Assembly: GCF_024918955.1 (NCBI RefSeq)
Contig: NZ_CP103423.1
Span: forward strand, 805,729 to 869,728
Origin: Mesomycoplasma molare
GTDB taxonomy: Bacteria > Bacillota_I > Bacilli_A > Mycoplasmatales > Metamycoplasmataceae
Length of the DNA stretch: 64,000 nucleotides
Direction of reading: 5' to 3'
Shown: one piece after another, positions 35,961-47,220 of the stretch
Layout of the letters: each line of letters starts with the position of its first letter
How positions within the stretch are numbered: the stretch's first letter is position 1
Position numbers and translations under genes: made by a program
The notes under the pieces: model-generated
What the model was told of the DNA's origin: nothing
Databases searched by the model: none
Seen by the model: only the letters and a program-made list of their open reading frames with translations

Positions 35961-36914
35961 TTATCCTTTCACCGCTCCTTCTGATAATCCTCCAACTATA
36001 TGTCTTTGTGAAAACATAAATAATACAAATGGAGGTATAGAAGCTAATAAAGCACCAGCTGAATATGCTCCTACATTTATCTCTTTATCTTCGGTTGAAA
36101 TAAATGTATCAAGTCCAACAGCTAATGTAGTTTGTTCTAAGTTTGTAATTGCAAATTTAGGTAATATAACATCGCCAAATGGGATTAAAAATGATCATAA
36201 AGATATAATTGCAATCATTGGTCTTGCCACTGGTAATAATATTTTTGTAAATAAAGTTCAATTACCACAACCATCAATTTTAGCTGAATCATCTAACTCA
36301 CGAGAAATAGAATCTAAGTAACTTTTGAAAACAAAAGTATTTCCCGCAATTGCTCCACCTGAATAAATGATAGTTAATGTTACCCTTGGATCTATACCAA
36401 ATGAATCTCTACCTAAAGCTACTATTATATATAAAGAAATTAATGAAGCTGTTGAAGGAATCATTTGTAATAACATAATTACCGAAAGGGAATGTTTAGA
36501 ACCTGCAAATTTGAATCTAGAATACGCATATCCATTAAATGCTACAAACACTACTGTTATTAACATTGTAGATAAAGCTATTAATACTGTATTTAAATAT
36601 CAATTTGTATATTTACTTCTAGGGCTTGTAAATAAATAATTAAAGTTATCAAGACCGAATTTATAAAATTCTGGAGATAAAGAAATATATTTAGGGTTAA
36701 AAGTATTAAAAGAAGCTAGTATCATTGAAACCACAGGGAATAAAATAATCAATGTTCAAACTATTAATAATATATAGTTAAAAAATAGAAAAATTCCCTC
36801 TGCAACAGTTAAAGGTTTAGAATCTGAAGTATGAATTCTGGTTTGATTATTTTTAAAAGATGAAAATTTTAGTTTTTCATGTTTTATTTTGCTTTTTAAA
36901 GAATACAAATTCAT
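35961..36914 (-). CDS. Maltose/maltodextrin-type ABC permease, MalG
   Basis: The merged frame is 317 residues with a basic N-terminus and about six helices. The EAA loop is DDSAKIDGCGNWTLFTKILL. The ending SQRHIVGGLSEGAVKG is the typical MalG C-terminus that reaches into the ATPase Q-loop. This supports true maltodextrin-type chemistry, in line with the amylase downstream. The start ATG overlaps the stop of the MalF gene. Confidence 0.95.
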
Positions 36915-39900
36915 TATTTCCCCCCTTTCGCTGCACTTTTAGCAAATCCATAAGCTGCTATTGATACCGAGAATACTGATGCTAATATTACTAACGCTGA
37001 TGAAAAGGCAATATTACCATCAATTTGTACAGTTGTTGTTAATTTATAAATTCAAGAAATAATTATATCTGAACCAGACTCTTGGAATACAGTTTGTTCA
37101 GAATAATTAGGACCACCATTTGAAAATAGTGAAATTATAGTAAAGTTGTTAAACATAAAAGTGAATTGACCTATTAATAAAGGTGCTAATGATGAAAGTA
37201 AAATTGGTAATGTAATGTGTTGAAATAGTTTAGAACGTTTAGCTCCATCTATTTCTCCTGCTTCATAAATATCTTTAGGTATTGACTGTAAATTACCTGT
37301 AATTAATAAGAAAATATATGAATGCCCTAATCATGTTTGAATAACAATTAGTAAAAATCTTACTCAATATATACTTCCGAAGAAGTTTATTCCATCTTTT
37401 ATTATTCCTAATTTTATTAGTATGTAATTTATTAAAGAATTAGAATCTCCTTGAAAGGCTGATTTTAAGAAAATTATTGTAACAAAGGCTGGTATAGCTC
37501 ATGGAATAATGTAAATTAATCTAAAGAATTTTTTAAATTTAACTTTTTCACTATTTACTAAAATTGCAAAAATGGTTCCTGTTACTATAACACTTATTGA
37601 AGTTACGAATGTTCAAATTAATGTTCAAGAAATAACTCTAGATAATGAAGTTAATAGTCCATTAGACCTAAAAATTCATCATTTTCCATATTGAGTAAAT
37701 CCTACTCAATCTACAATTTGTTGAGGAGGAGTATGTTGGAATCCTGTATTTGATAAAGAAATAAATAATGAAGTCATTAAAGGAACTAGAACAATAAATG
37801 CTATTAAAAATCACCCAGGAATAGAAATTAATCAAGGGAATCCTTGTTCTGATAATCATTTTTTAGTTTGAGTTCAGTTTTGTGGTCTTAAACCTTCTTC
37901 TAATAACTTACCTTGTCTATAAGCCCCTACAGCATTAGCTATAGTAAAACTAAAGGTTAATGCTAAAAGTATTAAGGAAGCCGCTGCTCCAAACATATAA
38001 AATCTTGCATCAGGTAATATTCCTAAAGAAAAATCGTGAATAGATGCTCCTAAATCAATGATTCCCTGAATACCACCAATTTTATTTCATGTTAATCCAA
38101 ATGAAAATGGAACAAATAATCCATATAAAATTAAAGAAATTAATAATAATAAAATTCCTTTTTTAATTTCTTTAAATAAGAATAATTGTGCTAAACCAGG
38201 AAGCAATAAATTTAAAAATAAACCTTTGTATTTTGCTCCCTTTTTGTTTTCCATCGGAATTTGTTTAATTGATTCTACTACTTTTGATTCATAGATTTTT
38301 TTAAATATTTTTAGTTGTGAACTTAATCTACTATATTGTGTTTTAACTACAACTTTGTGTTTTTCTTTTTCGTTATTTAATTTTAAGGACACAATACTTT
38401 CTTTTAAAAGAATTTTTTCTTCTTTTAATTTAAATAAATAAGCTTTTTTAGTAATATCTTTATTTTTATAACGAAGCTTTAATTCATTAATTTTTTTCTT
38501 ATAGTTTTCTTTAATTTCTTTGATGTTATTTTTAAATTCTTGTTCATAATCCTGCGTAGGAGAATTTTTTATTTTATTTAAAATCAATTTAGATTTTTTA
38601 ATCTCATCCGCGGAATAATTTAATACTTTATTTGTATCTTGTGCATATTCAAATAATGATGATGATTTACTAATTAAAAAGTCTCCATCATACGAATGAT
38701 CTTTTTTGCTATTTCCTAATTTTTGTAAATATTTAGATTTAGCAAATCTTATAGCATTCGCTTTATATTTTCATCTGAAAATTAAAGGTAAATTAGATGA
38801 CATGTGTATTTTAATTACATTTTTCTTTGCGTCATCTGTGTTTTTATAACTTAAATATATTTTTTTATAAAGTGAATTGAAATGATATTTTGTTAAACGT
38901 AAAATATCTTTGTTATATTCATTAGTATTGATATATTTATTTATTATTTGTTTTTTATAAAGAGAATAATAGTGCTCAATATAATTTCTTTGTTTTAATT
39001 TTAATATTTTGTTTATTACTAGTAATTTTTTATATTTGTTAAATATTTTTTCTAATTCTAAAGATAATCTTAATTCTTTTTTATAGGTATTAAAGATTTC
39101 TTTTTCCTCTAGTTTTTTAGTTTGTTTGTATTGTTTTAGTTTTTCTTCTTTTTCAATAGATAATTTTTCTATTTCTTCTTTTCTTTCTTTAACTTTATTT
39201 TTTCTTTCTATTAAATTATTTTTTAGTAAAGAAAGTTCTTCATCATATTCTTTATTATAAGAAAATTCTGCTTCTAAAATTCTTTGTTTGTAATTAGCTT
39301 TAAGATTTTTAACATCTTCTTTTAATTTACTTAAAGATGCTTTTTTAATTTCAGGAATTTCTTTTTTAATTTCTTCTTTTTGAACTAAAAGTTTAGCTTG
39401 TTTATTTTTTAATCTATTAAATAGTTTTATAACCCTTTCTTTACCCTCTGATAGATAAAATGTATCAATTTCTATTGTTTTAAAAATAGATGGGGTTTTA
39501 TTTAATAATTCTTCTAATTCAACTATATCTAATTCATTCTTTTTTGTGTATTTTAAGTATTTTAAAATAATTAATAAGTAAATTTTATTTAACAACAAAA
39601 TCTTTTCATCTGACTGAGCTTTATTTAAGATAGAAGTCATATTTTCTTCTTTAACGGAAGCTTCATCTGCGGTTTTTAAAAGCATTTTGTAATAATTACT
39701 TACATACTGAGCTGATTCTAGATTTTTTTTATCTATTTTTTTTATTTCGAATTGAATTAAAGAAATTAAACTATTTGCTATTTTTAATTGTTTATAAGTT
39801 TCTTTGACCACTTGCAATTGATTTTTACTAGAAATTTTTAATGTATCTAAAGATCTTTTTTCTTCATCTAATAAATTTCTTTTAGCTTTTACAAAAAGAT

Positions 39901-40054
39901 CTTTATTAATTTTTTTCTTTAAATCTAAATTTCTTTTATCACGATCGTAAACATTTTGAACCTGATTTAAATAATTAGAATAAGATAATTTAGAATCATT
40001 GATTTTTTTATCAAACTTTTCGCCATATCAATTTCACATTTTAATTTTTTCCAT
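36914..40054 (-). CDS. MalF-type sugar permease fused to a ~610-residue N-terminal coiled-coil domain
   Basis: The merged frame is 1046 residues from ATG 40054 with one of the strongest ribosome sites here (AAAGGAGG). I traced the frame through all UGA codons. Residues 1-610 are Lys/Glu-rich and predicted coiled coil with no membrane helix (for example KERKEEIEKLSIEKEEKLKQ). From about residue 611 (GLFLNLLLPGLAQLFLF) a MalF-like unit of ~435 residues follows, with the EAA loop YEAGEIDGAKRSKLFQHITL. Ordinary mycoplasma MalF proteins are ~300-350 residues. The extension would lie in the cytoplasm beside the ATPases. Its role is unknown. Confidence 0.88.
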
Positions 40055-40543
40055 CTACTTACCTCCTTTATAAAATTTTATTTTTTCATAATAATAATTT
40101 TGTCTCTTTATTCTTAAGTTAAACATAATTTTAACTATACATATTATTAACAAAGGAAAAACAAAAGATCAAATAATAACGATTGTTAATCTAATTCAAT
40201 TTTCTGTTAATGATCCACTAGAAAAATAAGGAACTAATAAAATACCTATAAACAAAATAATTCAAATAATTCCAAACAAATAACCTACTCCTTGTTTTTT
40301 AGAAGTTAAAATATTTACTAAAAAAGCAATAAGTAATATGGAATTACTAATATATCCAGCATATCTTAATATTATAAAATTATTAATAGCAGTGATTCTT
40401 TCGTTTTCTAAAAAGTTATCAAAAGCTGTTGTTCCTAATATTAACCCATCTAAGAGTCAAAAAATTAACAATATATTAGAAATAGAAAGAAGAATAATTA
40501 GTAAATAAAACATTCTTCTTTCTATTTGTATTTTAGGTTTCAT
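40055..40543 (-). CDS. Hypothetical membrane protein in sugar operon (162 aa)
   Basis: The merged frame is 162 residues with about four helices (FYLLIILLSISNILLIFWLL, ISNSILLIAFLVNIL, LFGIIWIILFIGILLVPYF, FVFPLLIICIVKIMF) and basic ends. The TAG directly abuts the ATG of the MalF fusion, whose ribosome site is inside this gene. I do not recognise the family; it lies between the binding lipoprotein and the permease. Confidence 0.72.
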
Positions 40544-40545
40544 TA

Positions 40546-42882
40546 TTATTTAATGTAATCTAATGCATTTGAACTATCTTGTGCTTTAGCAGTATCAGCA
40601 AATACATTACTTAATTTTTTAACTAATGATGCTTGGAATTTTTCTAATGTATCATTATTATTTTTATCTTTAGCTAAATCTTCGTAGAATTGTTGATTCC
40701 CTCAAGTTTTATCATTTCAGTTTCCTCAATAAGAACCGAATTGTGGATTACCTCTATCTAATCTTTCTTCTTGAAGTTTTAGTGTTCCGTATCCACCTTG
40801 TGTTAATGAAGTTGTTGAAGAAATAACATCAATAACTTTTTTAGCTACTGAAGATCTTCTTGATTCTAAAATAGCATCTTCTACTTCTTTTGCTGTTGCT
40901 GTACCATTTACTTCTGTTCCATCTTCTTTAGGGAATAATTGTGAAGCTTTTTGACTTTCAAATAATGTTTTATATTCACTTTGTCATTTTAATCAATCTG
41001 ATTGATTAATAAAGTTATTGAAATATAATTCTGCTGCTTTATTAATTACATCATCTGAAACAGTAGTTTTAGCATATGTATTTGAGAATTCTTTTGCTTT
41101 TCTCTTCACTTCTTCTAATTTAGCTGTTCTTTTAGCTTCTTCTTTAATTTCTTCAGCGACCGCCAAGAATGCTCCTTCATCTGTCTTAGCTCCGAAAATC
41201 GCTGCTTCTATGTTTCTAACATGCGCATTATTTTCGTTAAATTGGTATTCTTTTGGTCATGATCCTGTTTTGCTTAATGTGTTTGCAACTTGTCATTGAT
41301 CTCCAGCTGTACCTTTAAGTTCATCTAAATTGGTTAATCCTAATAATGCTGCTATAACATTTCTTAATGCTGCTGCTTTTTTTAGGTCTGGTAACTTATT
41401 AAATACTTCATCTGTAATATATACATATTTATCTTTTGTTTTATCTACAGTTTCAGTGTAAAGATTTGCTTCATTTAATAAATCAGTTTTATTTGTATCT
41501 TGAGATCATGATTTATCTCTACCATACACTTTTGATAAAGCTTCATTTACACCTGATAATAATTTATCGTATGCTTTGTATAAAGCATCTGCGCTTGAAT
41601 ATTTTGATTTTGTTAATATGCTTTGGAAGTTTGTATTTCCTGTAGCTGCATCTTGATCTGATTTAGCTTGTAATTCTTTTTGAACTTTGTTAAATAAAGG
41701 AACTTTTGTATCACCTTTAAAGTATCCATAATATGAATCTACTTTAAAAATTAATTTTAAAACTTCTCCTAAAGCTTGTTTTCTTTTATCGCTTGATCCA
41801 TTATTTCTTGAATTAATTGCTCATGATCATGTACCAGGTGCTTGTTTATAATCATATTGTCCTTTTAATTTAGGCGCGTGGAAGAAGGTATTAATACCTA
41901 ATTTCGCAGCATTTCCAAAGTCTCATGAACCAACAAAAGCATAATCTAATTTACCAGCTTCTAATAATTCGAAAACTGTTTTTTGAACAGCATTTTGATC
42001 ATTTCTTAAAAGATTTTTTAAATCTGCTTGAGTTATACCTTTAGTATGTCATTTAGTTGATTGGAATTCTGTTTCACTTTTTAAATAAGCAGCTTCAAAT
42101 ACTGGTCAAATTAATTCTGCAGCTACATTAACTGCTTCTTTGAATTTTGCGTGATTTGGATCTGTAGTTATAAATCCTGAACTTCATTTATTTGTTTCAG
42201 CATTTTTATAAATAACTTTAGACATTTCATCTTTTGTTAATACTCCACCAAATACTCCGTTTCCGTATCAACCATCTTGAATTCTGAAGAACGCTTTCCC
42301 TTCTTTTACTAATTCTACCATTTCATCTGTAGCAGTATTTGATAGTTCTGTTTTTACCTCTTCTAGAGGTTTTTTAGACATAACAACTATTCCTTCTTTG
42401 TTATGTGCAAAGTTATAAAATCCTTTTGCATATTTAGGATTTCTTGAACTAAAGTAACCAAAATCAGAAACTTGTTTTTTCTCTTCATCTGAAGCTTGAA
42501 CTACGTTAAAAATTTCTTCTTTTAGTTTATCATCTCAAACAGCAATTGCTTTTTTAGCTAATAAGTCAGTAATTCTATCGTTTGGAGCGTAAATTAAATC
42601 TGGAGCATTTTTATCTGTTGCACCAATTTGAGTAATAACATCGATGGCACCAAAGACGTCTTTCTCAACAGTTTTAATTCTGTATCCTTCTTTATATAAT
42701 TCTGTTTTTTCAAATTCAGCTTTAACAGCATTTCAAAATTGAGTTTGTTTCCCTTCTTGTGCAACAATAATTTCTTTAGAACCAGCAAATTCATTTGTTC
42801 CAGCAGGCGATCCACAAGAAATTAATGCAGCTAAAGGAGATGCAAAAACTGTTAATCCTAATATTTTTTTAAACTTTTTCAT
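40546..42882 (-). CDS. Sugar-binding lipoprotein (maltodextrin-type, extended)
   Basis: The merged frame is 778 residues with a signal ending LAALISC (Cys23). Early sections read like periplasmic-binding proteins (EIIVAQEGKQTQFWNAV; DLIYAPNDRITDLLAKKAI; FRIQDGWYGNGVFGG), as in family-1 sugar binders. It is about twice the length of bacterial MalE; the extra ~350 residues are helical and charged. It would capture maltodextrins on the cell surface and deliver them to the MalF/MalG pair encoded downstream. Confidence 0.88.
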
Positions 42883-42908
42883 AAATATTCCTTCTTTTTA
42901 ATTGAAAT

Positions 42909-43304
42909 TTATTCAAAAACAATTTCGTTATATTTTAAACAAGCGAAAGAAACTAATATATTAAACGGAGATAAAACAAATAATATTAAAAATGTTATTT
43001 CTAAATAAACTAATAAATGCCCTTGCTCTGTTTTGGGTAAAATAATAAATAATATTATAGAGTATAGAATGTTAGCTAAAAAAATAAAAACAAAAATAGC
43101 AATAATTAATCTAAATTCTGTTTTGTTTAATAAATTAAAAAATTTATCAGCAATGGTTTTATTATTATCAAATATAAATAACACTATTAATAAAATTAAA
43201 TTTACACTAAAAATTATTGCTGAAAACAATGAATATAAATGTTCAATAACTTTAGGTAAATATTTTCTCCTAATAGGGGGTTTTCCTAATATAAAATCTT
43301 TCAT
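42909..43304 (-). CDS. Hypothetical membrane protein heading the second sugar operon (131 aa)
   Basis: The 131-residue frame has about four helices (FSAIIFSVNLILLIVLFIF, LIIAIFVFIFLANILYSI, LVYLEITFLILFVLS, NILVSFACL). It is the first gene of the operon, 27 bp before the binding lipoprotein. I do not recognise the family. No UGA codon occurs in it. Confidence 0.68.
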   Translation of the reverse strand: MKDFILGKPPIRRKYLPKVIEHLYSLFSAIIFSVNLILLIVLFIFDNNKTIADKFFNLLNKTEFRLIIAIFVFIFLANILYSIILFIILPKTEQGHLLVYLEITFLILFVLSPFNILVSFACLKYNEIVFE

Positions 43305-43333
43305 CTTTTTTTATTTCTATCATATTTTGATGC

Positions 43334-43353
43334 AAGTAAATTAAAACTTACTT
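43334..43353. promoter_or_regulatory. Inverted repeat upstream of second sugar operon
   Basis: AAGTAA and TTACTT are separated by 8 bp and lie about 30 bp before the first ATG of the operon, close to a TATAAT-like -10 on the minus strand. This is a possible operator, from position only. Confidence 0.3.
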
Positions 43354-43435
43354 AATAATTATAATATAAAACATTTTTTTATTTGTTCATGTTTTATTAA
43401 TTTTTATGAATTTTTAAGTATAATTTGTGATTTTT

Positions 43436-43490
43436 TGCCTATTTATAGGCATTTTTGCTTGATATAAAAAGAATATATATCAAGCAAAAA
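43436..43490. repeat. Two back-to-back hairpins in the divergent spacer
   Basis: First, TGCCTA-TTTA-TAGGCA (43436-43451). Second, arms TTTTTGCTTGATAT (43452-43465) and ATATCAAGCAAAAA (43477-43490). They sit mid-way in a 349-bp spacer between divergent genes, where no transcript is expected to end. They may insulate the two units or mark a lost gene. Otherwise the spacer (43305-43653) holds only promoters. Confidence 0.65.
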
Positions 43491-43618
43491 TATTTGGATA
43501 TATAGTGCTTTTTTTAGAAAAAGAATCTTTCGATTTTTTGTAAAAAAAATAAATTTGTTCAATTTTATTAAACTTAAGTAATGATTTTATTTTTTTAAAA
43601 TATATTTATTAAAAATAA

Positions 43619-43624
43619 TATAAT
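43619..43624 (+). promoter_or_regulatory. -10 element of the nrnA pair
   Basis: TATAAT lies 30 bp before the ATG at 43654; AGAAGGA is the ribosome site. Confidence 0.5.
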
Positions 43625-43653
43625 TATGAAAAATAATAAATAGAAGGACTAAA

Positions 43654-44637
43654 ATGAAAAAAGGAACATATAAAATTATCTTGGAAGCAATAAAACAACA
43701 CGACAATATTTTTATTTTTCACCATATTAGACCTGATGGAGATTGTTTAGGTTCACAATTCGGTTTAAAAGAACTTATACAAGAAAATTTTCCTGACAAA
43801 AAAGTTTTTTGTATAGGTGATTCTAAGGGGATATTGTCTTTTTTAGAATTTAATCATTTTAATGAAGAACAATTAAAAGATAAAGATTTTAATAATTCTT
43901 TAGGAATTGTTGTGGATGCTTCTAGTTCAGATCGACTTGAAAAAAAAGAAATTATTTTATCCAATAAAATAACACATATGGCTAGAATTGATCATCATCC
44001 TAATGGCGCAGATATAGAATATAAATATAATTGAATTGACTCTTCTTATAGTGCAGCAGCCGAAATGGTGGCTTATTTTGCTATGAAGGCAAAACTAAAA
44101 ATTAGCGAAAAAGCTGCTCAATACATTTATACAGGTATTTATACAGATTCTGGCAGATTTTACTATAGTAATACAAGTAAAAGAACTTTTTTAGTTACAC
44201 ATAACTTAATTAATAAATCAAATTTAGATATTCATTTTATCCACAGTTCTCTTTCAGGAAGAACTATAAAAGAAATTAAATTTCAAGGTCTTGTACTTTC
44301 TGAATTTAAGTCTCAGGATAAAGTTATTTGATTTCATGTAACTAAAAAAATTCAAGAAAAACTAAATTTAGAATACGAAGAAGCTAACCAAGTGAATATT
44401 CTTTCTAATATTGAAGATAATAGAATTTGAATCTTCTTTATTGATCAACCTGATGGAACTGTAAGAGTTAGATTAAGATCTAATGGACCTAAAGTAAATA
44501 CTATAGCAAGACAATATAATGGCGGGGGGCACGATAATGCTTCTGGAGCTATTATCAAAAGAAAAAATAAAATTCAAGAAATAATTGAAAAATCAATAGA
44601 ACTTGTAAAGGAATATGAATCTAATGAAAATAGGTAA
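43654..44637 (+). CDS. nrnA: DHH/DHHA1 phosphodiesterase, NrnA-like (copy 1)
   Basis: The merged frame is 327 residues. The DHH domain has FHHIRPDGDCLGSQFGL (metal-binding DxD), IVVDASSSDR and RIDHHPNG. The DHHA1 domain has the substrate-binding YNGGGHDNASGA. NrnA proteins degrade nanoRNA and convert pAp and pApA to mononucleotides with Mn2+. It links functionally to GdpP at 10377, whose product is pApA. It is the first of a tandem pair with overlapping ends. Confidence 0.93.
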
Positions 44638-45589
44638 TATTAAAGATATTATTAAAGAAATAGAAAATCATGAAAATATAGTAATTTTTCACCATATTAG
44701 GCCTGATGGAGATTGTTTAGGTTCACAATTCGGTTTGAAGGAACTTATACAAGAAAATTTTCCCAATAAAGTTGTTAAAACTGTAGGAGATTCTAAAGGA
44801 ATATTATCTTTCTTAAAATTTGAGTTTGAAAATGATCTAAATGATGATTTTTTAAAAAAATCTTTAGCAATAGTAGTTGATGCTAATTTTAAAGAAAGAA
44901 TTGAGAAAAGAGAATTATTAGATAAGAATTTATTTAAAAGCGTTATTAGAATTGATCATCATCCTAACGATGATGACTTGAATGCAAAATTCAAATGAGT
45001 TGACTCTAGTTATATTGCTGCCGCAGAACAAATTGCTAATTTAGCAGTAGAAGCAAACTGAACTATTAATAAAAAAGCAGCAGAATATATTTATACAGGT
45101 ATTTATACAGATTCAGGAAGATTTCTTTTTTCAAACACAACTTCTAGAACTTTAAAATTAGCTGCTAAACTTTGAGAAACTAAAATTGATGTAGATTATT
45201 TACATACAAATTTAAATAAAAGTAGTGAAAAAGACATAAAATTTCAATCTTTTGTTCTAAGTAATTTTAAAACCTTTAAAAACGTTATTTACTATTCCAT
45301 AGATTTAGAAACTCAACAAAAATATAATATGAATCCAGCAAGTTCTACTAGACCTAATTTATTATCAAATATTGATAATTATAGAATTTGATTATCATTT
45401 ACACAAGAAGAAACAAATAAATGAAGAGTTGAATTTAGATCTAATGGACCTATCATTAGAAATGTAGCACTAAAATGAGGTGGTGGTGGTCACGAGAGAG
45501 CTTCGGGTGCTATAATTTCAAATCCACAAGATATTCAAAAAATTGTTGAAGATTGCCAAAAAGAATATGAAATTTGAAAAAATAATTAA
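44624..45589 (+). CDS. DHH/DHHA1 phosphodiesterase, NrnA-like (copy 2)
   Basis: The protein is 321 residues if started at ATG 44624 (MKIGNIKDII), which lines up with copy 1 and lies 11 bp after AAAGGA. An ATG at 44615 would add three residues. Motifs FHHIRPDGDCLGSQFGL, IVVDANFKER, RIDHHPND and GGGGHERASGA are all kept, so both copies look active. The start overlaps the end of copy 1 by 14 bp. The first motif region is almost identical at DNA level to copy 1 although the rest has diverged. Confidence 0.92.
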
Positions 45590-45639
45590 TATTTATGCAT
45601 TTTAATGATTATTTTATTAATACAAAATTAAAAAAATAA

Positions 45640-45645
45640 TATAAT
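45640..45645 (+). promoter_or_regulatory. -10 element of nox
   Basis: TATAAT lies 28 bp before the nox ATG with TGGAGG between. Confidence 0.5.
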
Positions 45646-45672
45646 TATATTATTAAAAAATGGAGGAAACTT

Positions 45673-47049
45673 ATGAAAATTATATCAATTGGAGCAAATC
45701 ACGCTGGTACTTCTTTTTTAAGAACAATGAAAAAAGTATCTCCAGATGCTCAATTAGTAGCTTACGATAGAAATACAGATATTTCATTTTTAGGATGTGG
45801 AATTGCTCTGTGAGTTGGGGGGGAATTTTCAAATCCTGATGGATTATTTTACTCAAGTGTAGAAGAATTACAAAACATGGGAATAGACGTTAAAATTTCT
45901 CATGAAGTCATTGAAGTTAATAGACAAGAAAAATATGTTGTTGTTAAAAACTTAAACACAGGGGAAACCTTTAAAGATTCATATGACAAACTTGTTTATG
46001 CAGGAGGTACATGACCAATTATTCCTCCTTTTGAAAATGTAAACTTAGAAAATATTTTAGTTTCAAAAATATTTGCTCATGCAAAAGAAATAAAAGCAAA
46101 AGCAGAAGATAAATCAGTAAAAAATGTTGTAGTTATTGGTGCTGGTTATATAGGTATAGAGTTAGTTGAAGCTTTCCACAAATATGGTAAAAAAGTTACT
46201 TTAATTGACATGCAAGATAGAATTATTCCAAATTATTTCGATGAAGAATTTACTAAAAAAATGGAATTCGAAATGGAACACCATGGAATAAACATGAAAC
46301 TTGGTGAAAAAGTTCAAAAATTTGAAACACAAGATGGTAAAACAGTTTCAGCTGTTGTAACAGATAAAGGTACTTATGAAGCTGATTTAGTTATTTTAGC
46401 TATTGGATTTAAACCAAATACTGAATTAATAACAGATGTAGAAAAAACAGCTAATGGTGCTATTAAGGTTGATCAATTCCAAAGATCATTAAGCGATGAA
46501 AATCTTTATGTAATTGGAGATTCGGCTTCTATGATTAATAGTGCTACAAAAGAATATGCACATATTGCTTTAGCAACAAACGCAGTTAAAACAGGTATTG
46601 TTGCAGCTTTCCACTTAGCAGGTAACGAAGGAATTCCTTTCCCAGGATATTCAGGAACAAATGCAATAAATGTATTTAACTTTAACTATGCTTCTACTGG
46701 TTTAACTGAAGTAGTCGCTTCTAAAACAGAAGGAATAAAAGAATCATATGCTGTAGAATATTTTGAAGATAATGATAGACCAGAATTTATGAAACATCAC
46801 TATCCAGTATGATTCAAAATAACATATGATAAAAATACTTTAAGATTATTAGGTGCTCAAATTGGTTCACAAGGTAGAGCGGCAAACCATACAGAAGTTA
46901 TGTATATGTTATCATTAGCAATTCAACAAGGATTAACATTACCACAAATCGCTTTAATGGATTACTACTTCTTACCACACTTTAATAAACCATTTAACTT
47001 TATAATTCAAACCATTTTAAATACATTAAATTTAAACTATAAAAAATAG
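45673..47049 (+). CDS. nox: NADH oxidase (FAD-dependent, water-forming type)
   Basis: The merged frame is 458 residues. It has the N-terminal dinucleotide fold IISIGANHAGTSFLRTM, the redox-active Cys in SFLGCGIALW, the NADH-binding VVVIGAGYIGIELVEAF and the FAD-binding YVIGDSASM. It belongs to the CoA-disulfide reductase/NADH oxidase family. It regenerates NAD+ for glycolysis while reducing O2. The ribosome site TGGAGG is good. The hairpin after the stop is the IS target. Confidence 0.96.
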
Positions 47050-47054
47050 TTAAT

Positions 47055-47095
47055 AAAAACTATAGAATAGATCATTGATCAAATATCTATAGTTT
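47055..47095 (+). repeat. Left copy of 37-bp target duplication (nox terminator)
   Basis: ACTATAGA...TCTATAGTTT with inner GATCATTGATC forms the nox terminator hairpin. Bases 47059-47095 are repeated exactly at 48465-48501 on the far side of IS copy 1. Confidence 0.9.
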
Positions 47096-47220
47096 CCCTG
47101 AATGCAAAATCAAGTGCACCACTATAATGTAAAATTAAAAAGTGGTTGCACTTGATTTTTTAAATAAAAAAACTACCTCATAAAAATTTAAGACAACATA
47201 CTTTTTATTGAAAGGACCAT

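Noticed and set aside
35601..36639. Three plus-strand frames opposite MalK and MalG
   Set aside because: They mirror conserved ABC-transporter genes on the minus strand and lack ribosome sites.
41018..41299. Plus-strand frame opposite the sugar-binding lipoprotein
   Set aside because: It is the complement of a well-supported long lipoprotein gene and has no family resemblance.
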